A DNA stretch of 64,000 bases from Egaibacter danicus (GCA_016707075.1 JADJII010000001.1:558001-622000); one strand, 5' to 3'; shown: positions 43,323 through 52,925, counted from the first letter of the stretch. Notes: generated by a model not told the origin, from the sequence alone. A program made the numbers and translations.

Positions 43323-44677
43323 GACGGGGACGTTTGCGTTACCGCCTGACCGGCTGCCTGCCCGGCGCGCACGGCACCTTCCAGCGTGGCAGGGTAGGGT
43401 CCAGCCACATAGTCGCCACAGGCCAGCAGCCCTGGCGCAATCTGCATGGGAGGGCGCTCCAGGCCCGGTGTGCAGGCGAAGGTGGCGCGCTTTTCCACCA
43501 CGGTCTGGACGGGCTGCAAATTCAAGCCCAATTGTTGTTTCGCCTGCTCCAGCACCTGCGTCTGCAGCACGTCGCGGTCGCCCGAGCTGGCGCTGACGAC
43601 AAATGCCAGCAGACCCGCAGGACCACCAAGCTGCCCGCGATCAAACACAAATTGCGCGGGCGCAGGAGTCTGTTGATCCGCATGGCTGCGCAGGGCCAGC
43701 ATGGGGTGTGGCAGGGTCGCGCCGGGTGCATGGGCGTACACGGTGGTGATGGCCTCGAAGTGCAGCGGGTTGGTGATGTCGGCCCATTGATCCAGTCGGT
43801 TTGCTATGGATTCAGGAGCTGTCTGCGCACAATCGACGACGGCTCGGACCGCTTCAGGTGCCGAAACGGCGAGGATGACGGCTTCGAACGGCTCGTCATT
43901 CACCCGCCACTGGTTGCCAGCCGCCGCGATGCGTTCAGCCCGTGTCCCGAGCCTGACTTCACCGCCACGCTGGGTGATCCAGTCGGCGGCAGCCTGCGGG
44001 AACAGCGCCGACAAATCCGTTCGGGGTAGCAGCAGGTTGGAGCCTCCCCGCGCGCCAAAGAGCGAGTCGCGCAGCACGCGCAGGAGAACCTGGGCACTGG
44101 CGCGATCTGCGGGGGTGTTGAGGGCGGATACACACAACGGTTCGATCAGTTCTGCCATCACCCGGGGACTGACACGGCGGCACAAAGATGCCACGCTGGT
44201 TTGCGGTGAGCATTTGAACCCGGCCAGTTGCCAGCCGGTGCTGGCGGCCAGCAGCGACCACTTGTCTTTCAGGCTCCAGCCTTGCGCACCCAGCATGCCC
44301 GCGAGGGCGTCCCAAGGCGACGGCCAACTGGGCAGGGTCAAGCCACCACCGTCGGGGAATCGAAGTGTCAGCGGCAGACGCAGCAGTGCTTCATCGGGGT
44401 CCACGCTAACCTGACGCATCAGCGCCAGCGTTTCGGTATAGGCGCCGATCAGGATGTGCTGGCCGTTGTCCAGCGTGACCTCAGAACCGTCTGGTAGGGT
44501 GCTTTTTAGGGCTCTGGCCCGCCCGCCCAGTGTGCGGGATGCTTCAAAAACGATAGCTTGGTGCCCAGCTTGACTAACCGCCACAGCAGCGGCCAGTCCT
44601 GCCCATCCGGCTCCGATGATGGCAATCTTTTTCAAGCTCAGACTTTTCCCAAAGCCTGCACGCGCCAGGCCAGCCAC
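43319..44677 (-). CDS. hpnE: Hydroxysqualene dehydroxylase
   Basis: A 452-residue FAD-dependent amine-oxidase-like protein. The dinucleotide-binding site is IAIIGAGWAGLAAAVAVSQAG, with EASRTLGGRARAL after it. The start is either ATG 44677, which overlaps hpnD by 40 bases, or TTG 44635, three bases past the hpnD stop; I list the former. HpnE reduces hydroxysqualene to squalene after HpnC and HpnD. A reverse copy of the dispersed repeat (43799-43853) is read in frame as VVDCAQTAPESIANR. The MFS gene is coupled downstream. Confidence 0.9.
   Translation of the reverse strand: MAGLARAGFGKSLSLKKIAIIGAGWAGLAAAVAVSQAGHQAIVFEASRTLGGRARALKSTLPDGSEVTLDNGQHILIGAYTETLALMRQVSVDPDEALLRLPLTLRFPDGGGLTLPSWPSPWDALAGMLGAQGWSLKDKWSLLAASTGWQLAGFKCSPQTSVASLCRRVSPRVMAELIEPLCVSALNTPADRASAQVLLRVLRDSLFGARGGSNLLLPRTDLSALFPQAAADWITQRGGEVRLGTRAERIAAAGNQWRVNDEPFEAVILAVSAPEAVRAVVDCAQTAPESIANRLDQWADITNPLHFEAITTVYAHAPGATLPHPMLALRSHADQQTPAPAQFVFDRGQLGGPAGLLAFVVSASSGDRDVLQTQVLEQAKQQLGLNLQPVQTVVEKRATFACTPGLERPPMQIAPGLLACGDYVAGPYPATLEGAVRAGQAAGQAVTQTSPS
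43799..43853 (-). repeat. Dispersed repeat, copy inside hpnE
   Basis: Plus-strand TTTGCTATGGATTCAGGAGC, then TGTCTGCGCACAATCGACGA and CGGCTCGGACC, is the reverse complement of the family pattern. The peptide read from it has the same A-Q-x-A spacing as the tilS copy. Confidence 0.55.
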
Positions 44678-45501
44678 AGCTTGCGAAGCGGGGTGAGGCT
44701 GACGCGCTGGTTCAGCACCGCAAAGTTGTCCCGCTCGATTTCACGCAGCAGCGTGCGGTAAATGCTGGCCATCATCAACCCCGGTTTTTGCGCGCGGCGG
44801 TCAGCTTCGGGCAACAGCGCGAAGGCCTCGTCATACAGGCCGTGGGCGCGCTGAGCCTGAAACGTCATCAGGGCCGCAAAGCGCTTGGCAAAGTCTTCGC
44901 TGTTGTCACCGGCGCCCTGGCGTTTCAATATTTCATGCGCCTTGACGTCAAACTGCTGAAGCTCATTCACCGGCAGGTAAATGCGCCCGCGCAGCGCGTC
45001 TTCACCCACATCGCGGATGATGTTGGTGAGTTGCAGCGCCTGGCCCAGCTTGTGCGCGTAAGCGGTGGTCTGCTCCTGCGTCTGGCCGAAGATATGCGCT
45101 GCCACCTCACCCACCACGCCGGCTACCAGGTGGCAGTAACGCTGCAGCGCAGGGAAGTCGAGGTAACGCGTCTGGTCCAGGTCCATCTGGCAGCCGTCAA
45201 TCACGGCTTGCAGGTGGCGCTGTTCGATCTGATAGGGGGCGGTCAGCGGCATCAGCGCCTTCATCACCGGGTGGCTGGGCTGGCCCGCGAACGACTTGGC
45301 CACTTCGCTTTGCCACCAGGCGAGTTTGGTGGCGGCCACGCCGGGGTCCACCATCTCGTCCACCACGTCGTCCACTTCGCGGCAGAAGGCGTAAAACGCG
45401 GTGATGGCGGCGCGCCGCTCTTTGGGCAGGAACAAAAAGGCGTAATAAAAGCTGCTGCCCGAGGCGGCGGCTTTTTGCTGGACGTAGTCTTGCGGGGTCA
45501 T
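44638..45501 (-). CDS. hpnD: Presqualene diphosphate synthase HpnD
   Basis: Starts at the ATG at 45501 (287 residues); the longer open frame runs into hpnC. It is a squalene/phytoene synthase-type all-alpha enzyme with two Asp-rich metal sites, AFCREVDDVVDEMVD near residue 45 and LGQALQLTNIIRDVGEDALRGRIYLP near 160-185. HpnD condenses two farnesyl diphosphates to presqualene diphosphate. It lies between hpnC (10-base gap) and hpnE in the usual C-D-E order. Confidence 0.92.
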   Translation of the reverse strand: MTPQDYVQQKAAASGSSFYYAFLFLPKERRAAITAFYAFCREVDDVVDEMVDPGVAATKLAWWQSEVAKSFAGQPSHPVMKALMPLTAPYQIEQRHLQAVIDGCQMDLDQTRYLDFPALQRYCHLVAGVVGEVAAHIFGQTQEQTTAYAHKLGQALQLTNIIRDVGEDALRGRIYLPVNELQQFDVKAHEILKRQGAGDNSEDFAKRFAALMTFQAQRAHGLYDEAFALLPEADRRAQKPGLMMASIYRTLLREIERDNFAVLNQRVSLTPLRKLWLAWRVQALGKV

Positions 45502-45511
45502 GGGGCTACGT

Positions 45512-46384
45512 TCAAAGATGAGGAGTTGAAGACATTCGCAGGGCCCGCCACAGCAAGACCGGCAGGTCCAGCGCACCGATCTTGGGGCGTGTGCGCCAAG
45601 TCTGGAAGTTTAACGCCTCGATCTTGTCCAGTATGCGCAAACCGCCTTGCACCACCAGCCGCAGCTCCCAACCGGCCCGGCCGGGTATTTTCAGTGCTAA
45701 TTGAGAGCCTTTTAGCATCTCAGCCCTCGCCGAATATGCGTGAGATGCTATTAATTTAGTAGCATTTTCTGACTGGCTGTCCGGCTGAAAATCGGCGTCG
45801 GTTACCGCAAACTGACGCATCGCCGCCTGGCTGACATACCAGCGGTTACGTGATGCGTCCACACGCACGTCCTGCCAGAAATTGATGAGCTGCAGCGCGG
45901 TGCAGATCTGGTCGCTTTGCGCCAGCGAGGCTTCGTCGTGGATGCCGTACAGGTGCAGCAGCAGGCGGCCCACCGGGTTGGCTGAGCGGCGGCAATAGTC
46001 GTGCAACTCGGCGTCATCGGCATAACGCCGCCCGGATGCGGTGAAGCGCACGTCCTGCACAAAGGCGTCCAGCAGATCCGCCAGCAGTTGGGTGGGCAGG
46101 GCGAATTCAGCCAGCGCACGGGCCAGCGGGGTGAAAACCTGAGACCAGCGACCTGATGGCGCCTTGCCCTCAGCCACGGCGAAAAGTTCATCCCGGTAGG
46201 CGGCCAGGTCTGCCAGCCGCTGTTCAGGCCTGGCGTCGCCCTCATCGGCGATGTCGTCTGCGGTGCGCGCAAACCAATAGATTGCGGCAATGGGTGGTCG
46301 CAGCCGGGGCGGGCACAACCACGACGCCACGGGGAAATTCTCGTAGTGACTCTGCGGGGAGGGCGGTGTTGGTGAACTGGACAA
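45512..46384 (-). CDS. hpnC: Hydroxysqualene synthase HpnC
   Basis: A 290-residue squalene/phytoene synthase-family enzyme with IYWFARTADDIADEGDA near residue 36 and ICTALQLINFWQDVRVDASRNRWYVS near 165-190. It converts presqualene diphosphate to hydroxysqualene. It is first in the hpnCDE operon. Its segment SENATKLIASHAYSARAEML is encoded by an antisense copy of the dispersed repeat (45705-45770). No squalene-hopene cyclase gene is in this window, so squalene may be the product or the cyclase may lie elsewhere. Confidence 0.92.
   Translation of the reverse strand: MSSSPTPPSPQSHYENFPVASWLCPPRLRPPIAAIYWFARTADDIADEGDARPEQRLADLAAYRDELFAVAEGKAPSGRWSQVFTPLARALAEFALPTQLLADLLDAFVQDVRFTASGRRYADDAELHDYCRRSANPVGRLLLHLYGIHDEASLAQSDQICTALQLINFWQDVRVDASRNRWYVSQAAMRQFAVTDADFQPDSQSENATKLIASHAYSARAEMLKGSQLALKIPGRAGWELRLVVQGGLRILDKIEALNFQTWRTRPKIGALDLPVLLWRALRMSSTPHL
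45705..45770 (+). repeat. Dispersed repeat, copy inside hpnC
   Basis: TTTTAGCATCTCAGCCCTCG is followed by AATATGCGTGAGATGCTATT and AATTTAGTAGCATTTTC, a near-consensus copy lying antisense within hpnC. Confidence 0.8.
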
Positions 46385-46420
46385 AGGCGTGTGGGGAAGC
46401 GGGTTTTGAATCGGGGTGGG

Positions 46421-46449
46421 TTGACAGGTATCGGTAAATACCCTATCTT
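46421..46449 (+). promoter_or_regulatory. Promoter of the RND efflux operon with embedded inverted repeat
   Basis: TTGACA (46421-46426), a 17-base spacer and TATCTT (46444-46449) precede the membrane-fusion gene. The spacer contains GGTAT...ATACC arms, and CTAAC-CC-GTTGG follows the -10. These are plausible repressor sites. No regulator gene lies next to it. Confidence 0.6.
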
Positions 46450-46524
46450 ACTAACCCGTTGGTCATTAATTAAATATTGCACCCCAATCGCAGGGCCGTT
46501 CTTCAGTCTAACTATTCATCTGCC

Positions 46525-47727
46525 ATGTCGTCTATGTCACATCTTTTCAAGCGGACCGTGTCTCTCACAGCCCTTGCCGCGGGATTGTCCCTCTTCCTGG
46601 CCGCCTGCTCGAAACCCGCCGTTCAGGAGGAGCCCATCCGCGCAGTGAAGGTGTTCACGGTGGGAATAAGCGATTTTGATGCCTCCAGCGAGTTCGCAGG
46701 CGAGGTGCGGGCCCGGGTCGAGTCCCGACTGGGTTTCCGGGTCGCGGGCAAGATGGTCAAACGCCAGGTGGAGCTGGGCCAGCGCGTGAAAGCCGGCCAG
46801 GTGCTGGCCCAACTGGACGCGCAGGACTACAAGCTTGCGGCCGATGCCGCCCGTGCCCAGCTGGCTGCTGCTGCAACCAACCGCGATCTGGCCGCGGCTG
46901 ATTTCAAACGCTACAAGGATTTGAAGGACCAAAACTACATTAGCGGTGCTGAGCTGGAGCGCCGCGAAACCGCGCTCAAGGCGGCCCAGGCGCAGTATGA
47001 GCAGGCGCAGGCCCAGCTGTCATCGCAGGGCAATCAGGCGGGTTACACGAGTCTGGTGGCCGACGTGTCGGGTGTGGTGACCGCCGTGGAGGCCGAGCAG
47101 GGGCAAGTGGTGTCCGCCGGCACGCCCATCGTGCGCATTGCTGCCGACGGGCCACGTGATGTGGTGTTCTCCGTGCCGGAAGACAAGGTGGCGGCGCTGA
47201 AGGTAGGCTCCCCGATAGCGGTGCGAGCCTGGTCGCAGACTGGCCAGTGGACTGGTGCCGTGCGTGAAATCGCTGCCAGCACCGACCCCGTTACCCGCAC
47301 CTTCGCCGTGAAGGTGGCGCTGGCCGGTGCCGAGCCCCCGGCATTGGGCACGACGGTGTATGCCCAGCCCAGCGCGCTGGGCCATGCTGGCGTGAAGATC
47401 ATCAAAATTCCTACCAGCGCGCTCAAACAGGATGGCAAGTCTTCTGCCGTGTGGGTGCTGGATGTGCCGACCATGACGGTGAGGTCCCAACTGATCACCG
47501 TTGCCACGGCCGATGGCAACGACGCGGTGATTTCAGCAGGTCTGGAGCCAGGCATGCAGGTGGTCGCGGCGGGGGTGCATGTGCTCTCACCAGGTCAAAA
47601 AGTCACTTTATATGCAGAAAAAAGGGCTCCAGCCCTTGTCAGCAGTGCGCAAGCAGCTACTAAAGTTGTAGCAGATTCCGGTGCAACACCCGCGGCGGTG
47701 CAGGCAGCTTCTTCTTCGTCCAAGTGA
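46525..47727 (+). CDS. RND efflux periplasmic adaptor (membrane fusion) lipoprotein
   Basis: I use the ATG at 46525 (400 residues). A lipoprotein signal ends in LSLFLAACSKP, so the protein is anchored in the inner membrane. HlyD-type features are RLGFRVAGKMVKRQVELGQRVKAGQVLAQLD (lipoyl half), a coiled-coil hairpin (ARAQLAAAATNRDLAAADFKRY to AAQAQYEQAQAQL) and the beta-barrel. It links the RND permease to an outer-membrane channel. A dispersed repeat copy (47620-47675) codes for part of the C-terminus (APALVSSAQAATKVVAD). The downstream permease is damaged, so the pump may not work. Confidence 0.9.
   Translation: MSSMSHLFKRTVSLTALAAGLSLFLAACSKPAVQEEPIRAVKVFTVGISDFDASSEFAGEVRARVESRLGFRVAGKMVKRQVELGQRVKAGQVLAQLDAQDYKLAADAARAQLAAAATNRDLAAADFKRYKDLKDQNYISGAELERRETALKAAQAQYEQAQAQLSSQGNQAGYTSLVADVSGVVTAVEAEQGQVVSAGTPIVRIAADGPRDVVFSVPEDKVAALKVGSPIAVRAWSQTGQWTGAVREIAASTDPVTRTFAVKVALAGAEPPALGTTVYAQPSALGHAGVKIIKIPTSALKQDGKSSAVWVLDVPTMTVRSQLITVATADGNDAVISAGLEPGMQVVAAGVHVLSPGQKVTLYAEKRAPALVSSAQAATKVVADSGATPAAVQAASSSSK
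47620..47675 (+). repeat. Dispersed repeat, copy at the 3' end of the adaptor gene
   Basis: AAAGGGCTCCAGCCCTTGTC is followed by AGTGCGCAAGCAGCTACTAA and AGTTGTAGCAGA. It is in frame and supplies the peptide APALVSSAQAATKVV at the C-terminus. Confidence 0.75.
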
Positions 47728-47734
47728 GCGCCGC

Positions 47735-50625
47735 ATGACCCCGACACCTCCCGCCGTGCTGGCGAAGCCCAAAGAAAGCTTCAATCTCTCCAAATGGGCG
47801 CTGGACCATCCGGCGCTGACCCGCTACCTGATGGTGGTGCTGATGCTGCTGGGCTTTGCCGCCTATTTCCAGCTCGGGCAGGATGAAGACCCGCCGTTCA
47901 CCTTCCGTGCCATGGTGGTTCGCACCTACTGGCCCGGTGCCACGGCACAACAGGTCGCCGAACAGGTAACTGACAAGATCGAACGCACGCTGCAGGAAGC
48001 GCCTTACGCCGACAAGATTCGCAGCTATTCCAAGCCGGGTGAGTCGCAGATCATTTTCCAGATCAAGGATTCTTCAAAAGCCGCTGACGTGGCCAACGTC
48101 TGGTACAGCGTGCGCAAGAAGGTGGGCGACATGCGCTTCACGCTGCCGCCGGGAATCCAGGGTCCGTTTTTCAACGACGATTTTGGTGACGTGTATGGCG
48201 TGATTTACGCGCTGGAGTCGGACGGTTTCAATTACGCCGAGCTCAAGACCTTTGCCGACGACGTGCGCCAGCAGTTACTGCGCGTGCCTGACGTGGCCAA
48301 GGTGGAGCTCTTTGGCGTGCAGGACGAAAAACTGTTCGTCGAGATTTCGCAAAAGCGGCTGGCCCAGCTGGGGCTGGACCTGAACGCGGTGCTGGCGCAA
48401 CTGGGCCAGCAAAACGCGGTGGAATCGGCCGGCGCCATCCAGACGCCGCTGGACGTGGTGCAGGTGCGCGTGGCCGGGCAGTTTGAGGCCGTGGAGCAGT
48501 TGAGGGCCATGCCCATCCGAGGCAGCTCGGGCAGCCAGCTCAAGCTCGGTGACATTGCCGACATCAAGCGCGGTTATGTGGACCCGCCGACCGTGAAGGT
48601 GCATCACCAGGGCAAAGAGGTGGTGGCGGTGGGTGTGTCCATGGCCAAGGGTGGCGACATCATTGCGCTGGGCAAATCGCTGGCCGTGGTGTCGGCGCGC
48701 ATCGGCCAGAGTTTGCCTGCAGGCGTCAAGCTGGTGCAGATACAGGACCAGCCGAAAACGTGTCCTCATCGGTCAACGAGTTTGTCAAAACACTGATTGA
48801 AGCCGTTGCGATTGTGCTGGCCGTGAGTTTCATTGCCCTGGGCTTTCATCGGCGCCCCGGCAACAACCCACTATGGAAACGCTGGTACATCGACATGCGC
48901 CCCGGGCTGGTAGTGGGCATCACCATTCCGCTGGTGCTTGCGGTGACGTTTCTTTTGATCCTGAAAGCCAAACCCCATGCACCGGTGGCCGGGGCTGACG
49001 GCCAGGGCAATGCCGGACCTCATGAAATGTTCGACACGCCGTTTTACAACACGTTTCGCCAATGTGTGAACTGGTGCGTCAAACACCGCTGGATCACGAT
49101 TGGCGCGACGATCCTCACCTTCGCGCTGGGCATTGTGGGCATGGGCAAGGTGCAGCAACAGTTCTTCCCGGACTCCAGCCGCCCGGAGATCATGGTCGAT
49201 ATCTGGTTCCCGGAAGGCACCTCATTTGCTGCGAATGAAGTGACGGCCAAACGGGTTGAGCAGCGGCTGATGCAGGAGGAGGGTGTCGCTTCGGTCAGCA
49301 CCTGGCTGGGTTCGGGTGTGCCGCGGTTTTACCTGCCGCTGGATCAGGTTTTCCCGCAAACCAATGTGTCGCAACTCATCGTGTTGCCGAAAGATTTGAA
49401 GGTGCGCGAATCGCTGCGGGTGAAATTGCCCGCCCTGCTGGCGACCGAGTTTCCGGAAGTGCGTGGCCGGGTGAAGCTGTTGCCCAATGGCCCTCCGGTG
49501 CCGTACCCGGTGCAGTTTCGGGTGATCGGGCTGGACCCTTTGGTGCTGCGCGAGCGTGCCGATGAAGTCAAGGCCGTGATGCGCCAAAACGCCAACACAC
49601 GCGGCGTGAACGACAACTGGAACGAGTCGGTGAAAGTGCTGCGACTCGAAGTGGACCAGTCCAAGGCGCGTGCCCTGGGTGTCACCAGCCAGTCCATCGC
49701 GCAGGCCTCCAAAACCATCCTCTCGGGCACCAATGTGGGCCAGTTCCGGGAAGGCGACAAGCTCATTGACATCGTGCTGCGCCAGCCGCTGGACGAGCGC
49801 AATGCCATCACCGATATCGGCAACGCCTACCTGCCCACGGCGTCGGGCAAGTCGATTCCGCTGACGCAAATTGCCAAACCCGTGTTCACGTGGGAGCCGG
49901 GGGTGATGTGGCGCGAGAACCGCGATTACGCCATCACCGTGCAAAGCGACATCCGGGAAGGTCTGCAAGGCGCCACCGTCACCAATGAACTGCTGCCTGC
50001 GCTCAAGGCGGTGGAAGCCAAATGGGCAGGCCAGGGTTTTGCGGGTTACCGCATTCAGGTAGCGGGTGCCGTGGAGGAGAGCAGCAAGGGGTCTGCCTCC
50101 ATCGCCGCGGGCGTGCCGATCATGCTGTTTGTGACGTTCACGCTGTTGATGCTGCAGTTGCACAGCTTCAGTCGCGCCATGCTGGTATTTCTCACCGGGC
50201 CACTGGGCATTGCGGGTGTGGCCGGTGCATTGCTGTTGCTGGGTCGGCCATTTGGTTTTGTGGCGCTGCTGGGCGTAATTGCCCTGATGGGCATGATCCA
50301 GCGCAACTCGGTGATCCTCATCGACCAGATTGAGCAGGACCGGGCCAGAGGCATTCCTGCCTGGGACGCGATTGTGGAGTCGGCGGTGCGGCGTCTGCGG
50401 CCGATTGTGCTGACGGCTGCCGCCGCCGTGCTGGCGATGATCCCGCTGTCACGCTCGGTTTTCTGGGGTCCGATGGCGGTGGCGATCATGGGCGGGCTGA
50501 TTGTGGCCACCGTGCTGACGCTGTTGGCGTTGCCCGCCATGTATGCAGCATGGTTCAGGGTCAAGCGGGACGAGCCAGGAAACGGGTCTGTAGATGGTTA
50601 CGCCAAAGGTCTCGCAGCAGGTTAA
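47735..50625 (+). pseudogene. RND efflux permease, frameshifted and missing TM4-TM6
   Basis: An AcrB/HAE1-type inner-membrane drug:proton antiporter, about 965 codons instead of about 1080. Two lesions are visible. First, the frame changes at 48757-48761, where QIQDQPKT should continue VSSSVNEFVKTLIEA; one base seems lost (AAAACGTGTCC where an extra G is expected). Second, TM3 (LVVGITIPLVLAVTFL) runs straight into LILKAKPHAPVAG, sequence normally found after TM6. About 115 residues are therefore missing in frame near 48949-48962, including the proton-relay Asp-Asp of TM4. The second half (periplasmic domain, TM7-TM12) is intact. A working pump is unlikely unless the assembly is wrong. Confidence 0.85.
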
Positions 50626-50649
50626 AATAGAAAGTTGACCGATTTCACA

Positions 50650-50677
50650 GGGGAGGTCCGCAAGACCTCCCCTTTTT
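50650..50677 (+). terminator. Intrinsic terminator after the RND operon
   Basis: GGGGAGGTC-CGCAA-GACCTCCCC is a perfect 9-bp stem followed by TTTTT. Confidence 0.93.
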
Positions 50678-50685
50678 ATTTCAGT

Positions 50686-50772
50686 GCGCGGGTGGCGAAA
50701 TTGGTAGACGCACCAGGTTTAGGTCCTGACGTCCGCAAGGATGTGGGGGTTCGAGTCCCCCCCCGCGCACCA
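50686..50772 (+). tRNA. tRNA-Leu (anticodon TAG)
   Basis: The 87-base class II tRNA has acceptor arms GCGCGGG and CCCGCGC, the anticodon loop TTTAGGT between CAGG and CCTG, a long variable arm and encoded CCA. Confidence 0.96.
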
Positions 50773-50800
50773 CTTGATGAGAGAACTTAGGAGAACGATG

Positions 50801-52111
50801 ATGGCTGTAACTGTTGAAACCCTTGAAAAGCTGGAACGCAAGATGACGCTGACGCTGCCTGTTGGCGCGGTGCAGTCCGAAGTTGAAACCCGCTTGAAGA
50901 AACTGGCCCGCACGGTCAAGATGGACGGTTTCCGTCCTGGCAAGGTGCCCATGAACGTAGTGGCCCAGCGTTATGGCTATTCAGTTCACTACGAAGTGAT
51001 GAATGACAAGGTCGGCGAGGCGTTTGCGTCTGCCGCCAACGAGGCCAGGCTGCGCGTGGCCGGCCAGCCCAAAATCACGGAAAAAGAAGGCTCACCTGAA
51101 GGTGAAATGGCATTCGACGCCGTGTTTGAGGTGTTCCCCGAAGTCAAATTTGGCGATCTCTCTACGGCTGATGTTGAAAAGCTTGATGCCGAGGTGACCG
51201 ACGCCGCCATCGACAAGACGCTGGACATCCTGCGCAAGCAGCGCCGCACCTTTGCGCAGCGCGCTCAGGATGTGGCTGCCCAGAATGGCGACCGTGTCAC
51301 GGTTGACTTCGAAGGCAAGATTGATGGCGAACCCTTCCAGGGTGGCAAGGCCGATGACTTCCAGTTCATTCTGGGTGACGGCCAGATGCTCAAGGAATTC
51401 GAAGAAGCCACACGTGGCATGAAGTCCGGTGAAAGCAAGACTTTTCAGCTGGCATTCCCGGCCGACTACCATGGCAAGGATGTTGCCGGCAAAACCGCTG
51501 ACTTCATGGTTACAGTCAAGAAGATTGAGGCTGCCAACCTGCCCGAAGTCAATGAAGCACTGGCCAAGTCGCTGGGCATTGCCGAAGCCACCGTTGAAGG
51601 CCTGCGCGCTGACATCAAGAAGAACCTGGAGCGTGAAGTGAAGTTCCGCCTGCTGGCACGCAACAAGCAGGCCGTCATGGACGCCCTGGTTTCCAAGGCC
51701 GAACTGGATTTGCCAAACGCCAGCGTGCAATCGGAGCTGGAGCGCCTGGTGGAAGGTGCCCGTGCCGAGCTCAAACAGCGCGGTATCAAGGACGCTGAAA
51801 GCGCCCCGATCCCCGAGGACATGTTCCGCCCTCAAGCAGAGCGCCGCGTCCGTTTGGGTCTGGTGGTAGCCGAACTGGTCAAGGCTAACGAATTGCATGC
51901 CAAACCAGATCAGATCAAGGCGCATATTGATGAACTGGCCGCTAGCTATGAGAAACCATCCGAAGTGGTTCGCTGGTATTACGGAGATCCCAAGCGCATG
52001 GCTGAAGTTGAAGGCATCGTTATTGAAAACAACGTCACCAACTTTGTGCTGGGCAAGGCCAAGGTTACCGCGAAGTCGATTTCTTTCGATGAGCTGATGG
52101 GGCAGAACTGA
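50801..52111 (+). CDS. tig: Trigger factor
   Basis: Starts at the second ATG of ATGATG (50801), seven bases after AGGAG (436 residues). The ribosome-binding tail has GFRPGKVP near residue 43 (the family's GFRxGKxP signature). A FKBP-type isomerase domain spans about 150-240 (GDRVTVDFEGKIDGEPFQGG), and a helical C-terminal chaperone domain follows. It binds the ribosome exit tunnel and folds nascent chains. It leads the tig-clpP-clpX-lon row, and a tRNA-Leu gene sits just upstream. Confidence 0.96.
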   Translation: MAVTVETLEKLERKMTLTLPVGAVQSEVETRLKKLARTVKMDGFRPGKVPMNVVAQRYGYSVHYEVMNDKVGEAFASAANEARLRVAGQPKITEKEGSPEGEMAFDAVFEVFPEVKFGDLSTADVEKLDAEVTDAAIDKTLDILRKQRRTFAQRAQDVAAQNGDRVTVDFEGKIDGEPFQGGKADDFQFILGDGQMLKEFEEATRGMKSGESKTFQLAFPADYHGKDVAGKTADFMVTVKKIEAANLPEVNEALAKSLGIAEATVEGLRADIKKNLEREVKFRLLARNKQAVMDALVSKAELDLPNASVQSELERLVEGARAELKQRGIKDAESAPIPEDMFRPQAERRVRLGLVVAELVKANELHAKPDQIKAHIDELAASYEKPSEVVRWYYGDPKRMAEVEGIVIENNVTNFVLGKAKVTAKSISFDELMGQN

Positions 52112-52148
52112 TCCTCAGTCAGTCTTGATTGGGGGCCTTTGGCCAATA

Positions 52149-52194
52149 TGGGGCTTGTGCCGGACTTGAGGTTGCGGTAACAGGCCCCATTTTC
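52149..52194 (+). terminator. Probable terminator after tig
   Basis: TGGGGCTTGT (52149-52158) pairs with ACAGGCCCCA (52180-52189), with one wobble, and TTTTC follows. The 21-base loop is long, so read-through to clpP is possible. Confidence 0.6.
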
Positions 52195-52241
52195 ATTACA
52201 GATGTATTTTTCTGTACAGTACGGATATCTTTGGAGACAAC

Positions 52242-52862
52242 ATGGGCTTTACAAATAGCGCGCAGGAAACACAGGGTTTGGGCATGATCCCGATGGTTAT
52301 AGAGCAGTCTGGACGTGGTGAGCGTTCATATGACATCTATTCACGCCTGCTCAAGGAGCGCGTGATTTTTCTGGTGGGCCCGGTCAATGACCAGACCGCC
52401 AACCTCGTAGTGGCTCAATTGCTGTTCCTTGAGAGCGAAACCCCGGACAAGGACATTTCGTTTTACATCAACTCACCCGGTGGCTCTGTGTCGGCCGGCA
52501 TGGCGATTTTTGACACCATGAATTTCATCAAGCCGGATGTTTCCACACTTTGCACCGGCTTCGCTGCCAGCATGGGTGCTTTCCTGCTGGCAGCCGGTGC
52601 CAAAGGCAAACGATTCTCGTTGCCAAATTCAAAAATCATGATCCATCAACCATCAGGTGGTAGTCAGGGACAGGCGACGGAAATCGAAATTCAAGCACGT
52701 GAAATTTTGAAGACGCGTGAACAATTAAACAAAATCCTGGCTGAGCGAACGGGTCAGCCACTGGACCGCATTGCACGGGATACCGAGCGTGACTACTATA
52801 TGTCTGCCGATGAATCGAAAGAGTATGGGCTGATTGATCAGGTAATTGCCAAGCGGGCCTGA
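52242..52862 (+). CDS. clpP: ATP-dependent Clp protease proteolytic subunit
   Basis: A 206-residue serine peptidase. The catalytic serine is in CTGFAASMGAFLLAAGAKGKR, the histidine in KIMIHQPSGG and the aspartate in LDRIARDTERDYYMS. An upstream TTTGGAG gives a good ribosome-binding site. ClpP forms the 14-mer barrel served by ClpX, whose gene follows after a terminator-like hairpin. The short N-terminal propeptide (before about residue 14) is expected to be removed. Confidence 0.97.
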   Translation: MGFTNSAQETQGLGMIPMVIEQSGRGERSYDIYSRLLKERVIFLVGPVNDQTANLVVAQLLFLESETPDKDISFYINSPGGSVSAGMAIFDTMNFIKPDVSTLCTGFAASMGAFLLAAGAKGKRFSLPNSKIMIHQPSGGSQGQATEIEIQAREILKTREQLNKILAERTGQPLDRIARDTERDYYMSADESKEYGLIDQVIAKRA

Positions 52863-52890
52863 TCCCGTTTCTGCGCAGCGATTGGGCTGT

Positions 52891-52925
52891 AACGGCGTTT
52901 TCTGTCTCGGAAATCGCCGTTTTTA
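52891..52925 (+). terminator. Intrinsic terminator or attenuator between clpP and clpX
   Basis: AACGGCG (52891-52897) pairs with CGCCGTT (52915-52921), with inner TTT/AAA pairs, followed by TTTTATTT. Confidence 0.7.

Noticed and set aside
44505..44565. A further dispersed-repeat copy at the hpnE 5' end
   Set aside because: The matching bases encode the conserved EASRTLGGRARAL FAD-site motif of the family, so the likeness is probably coincidence.
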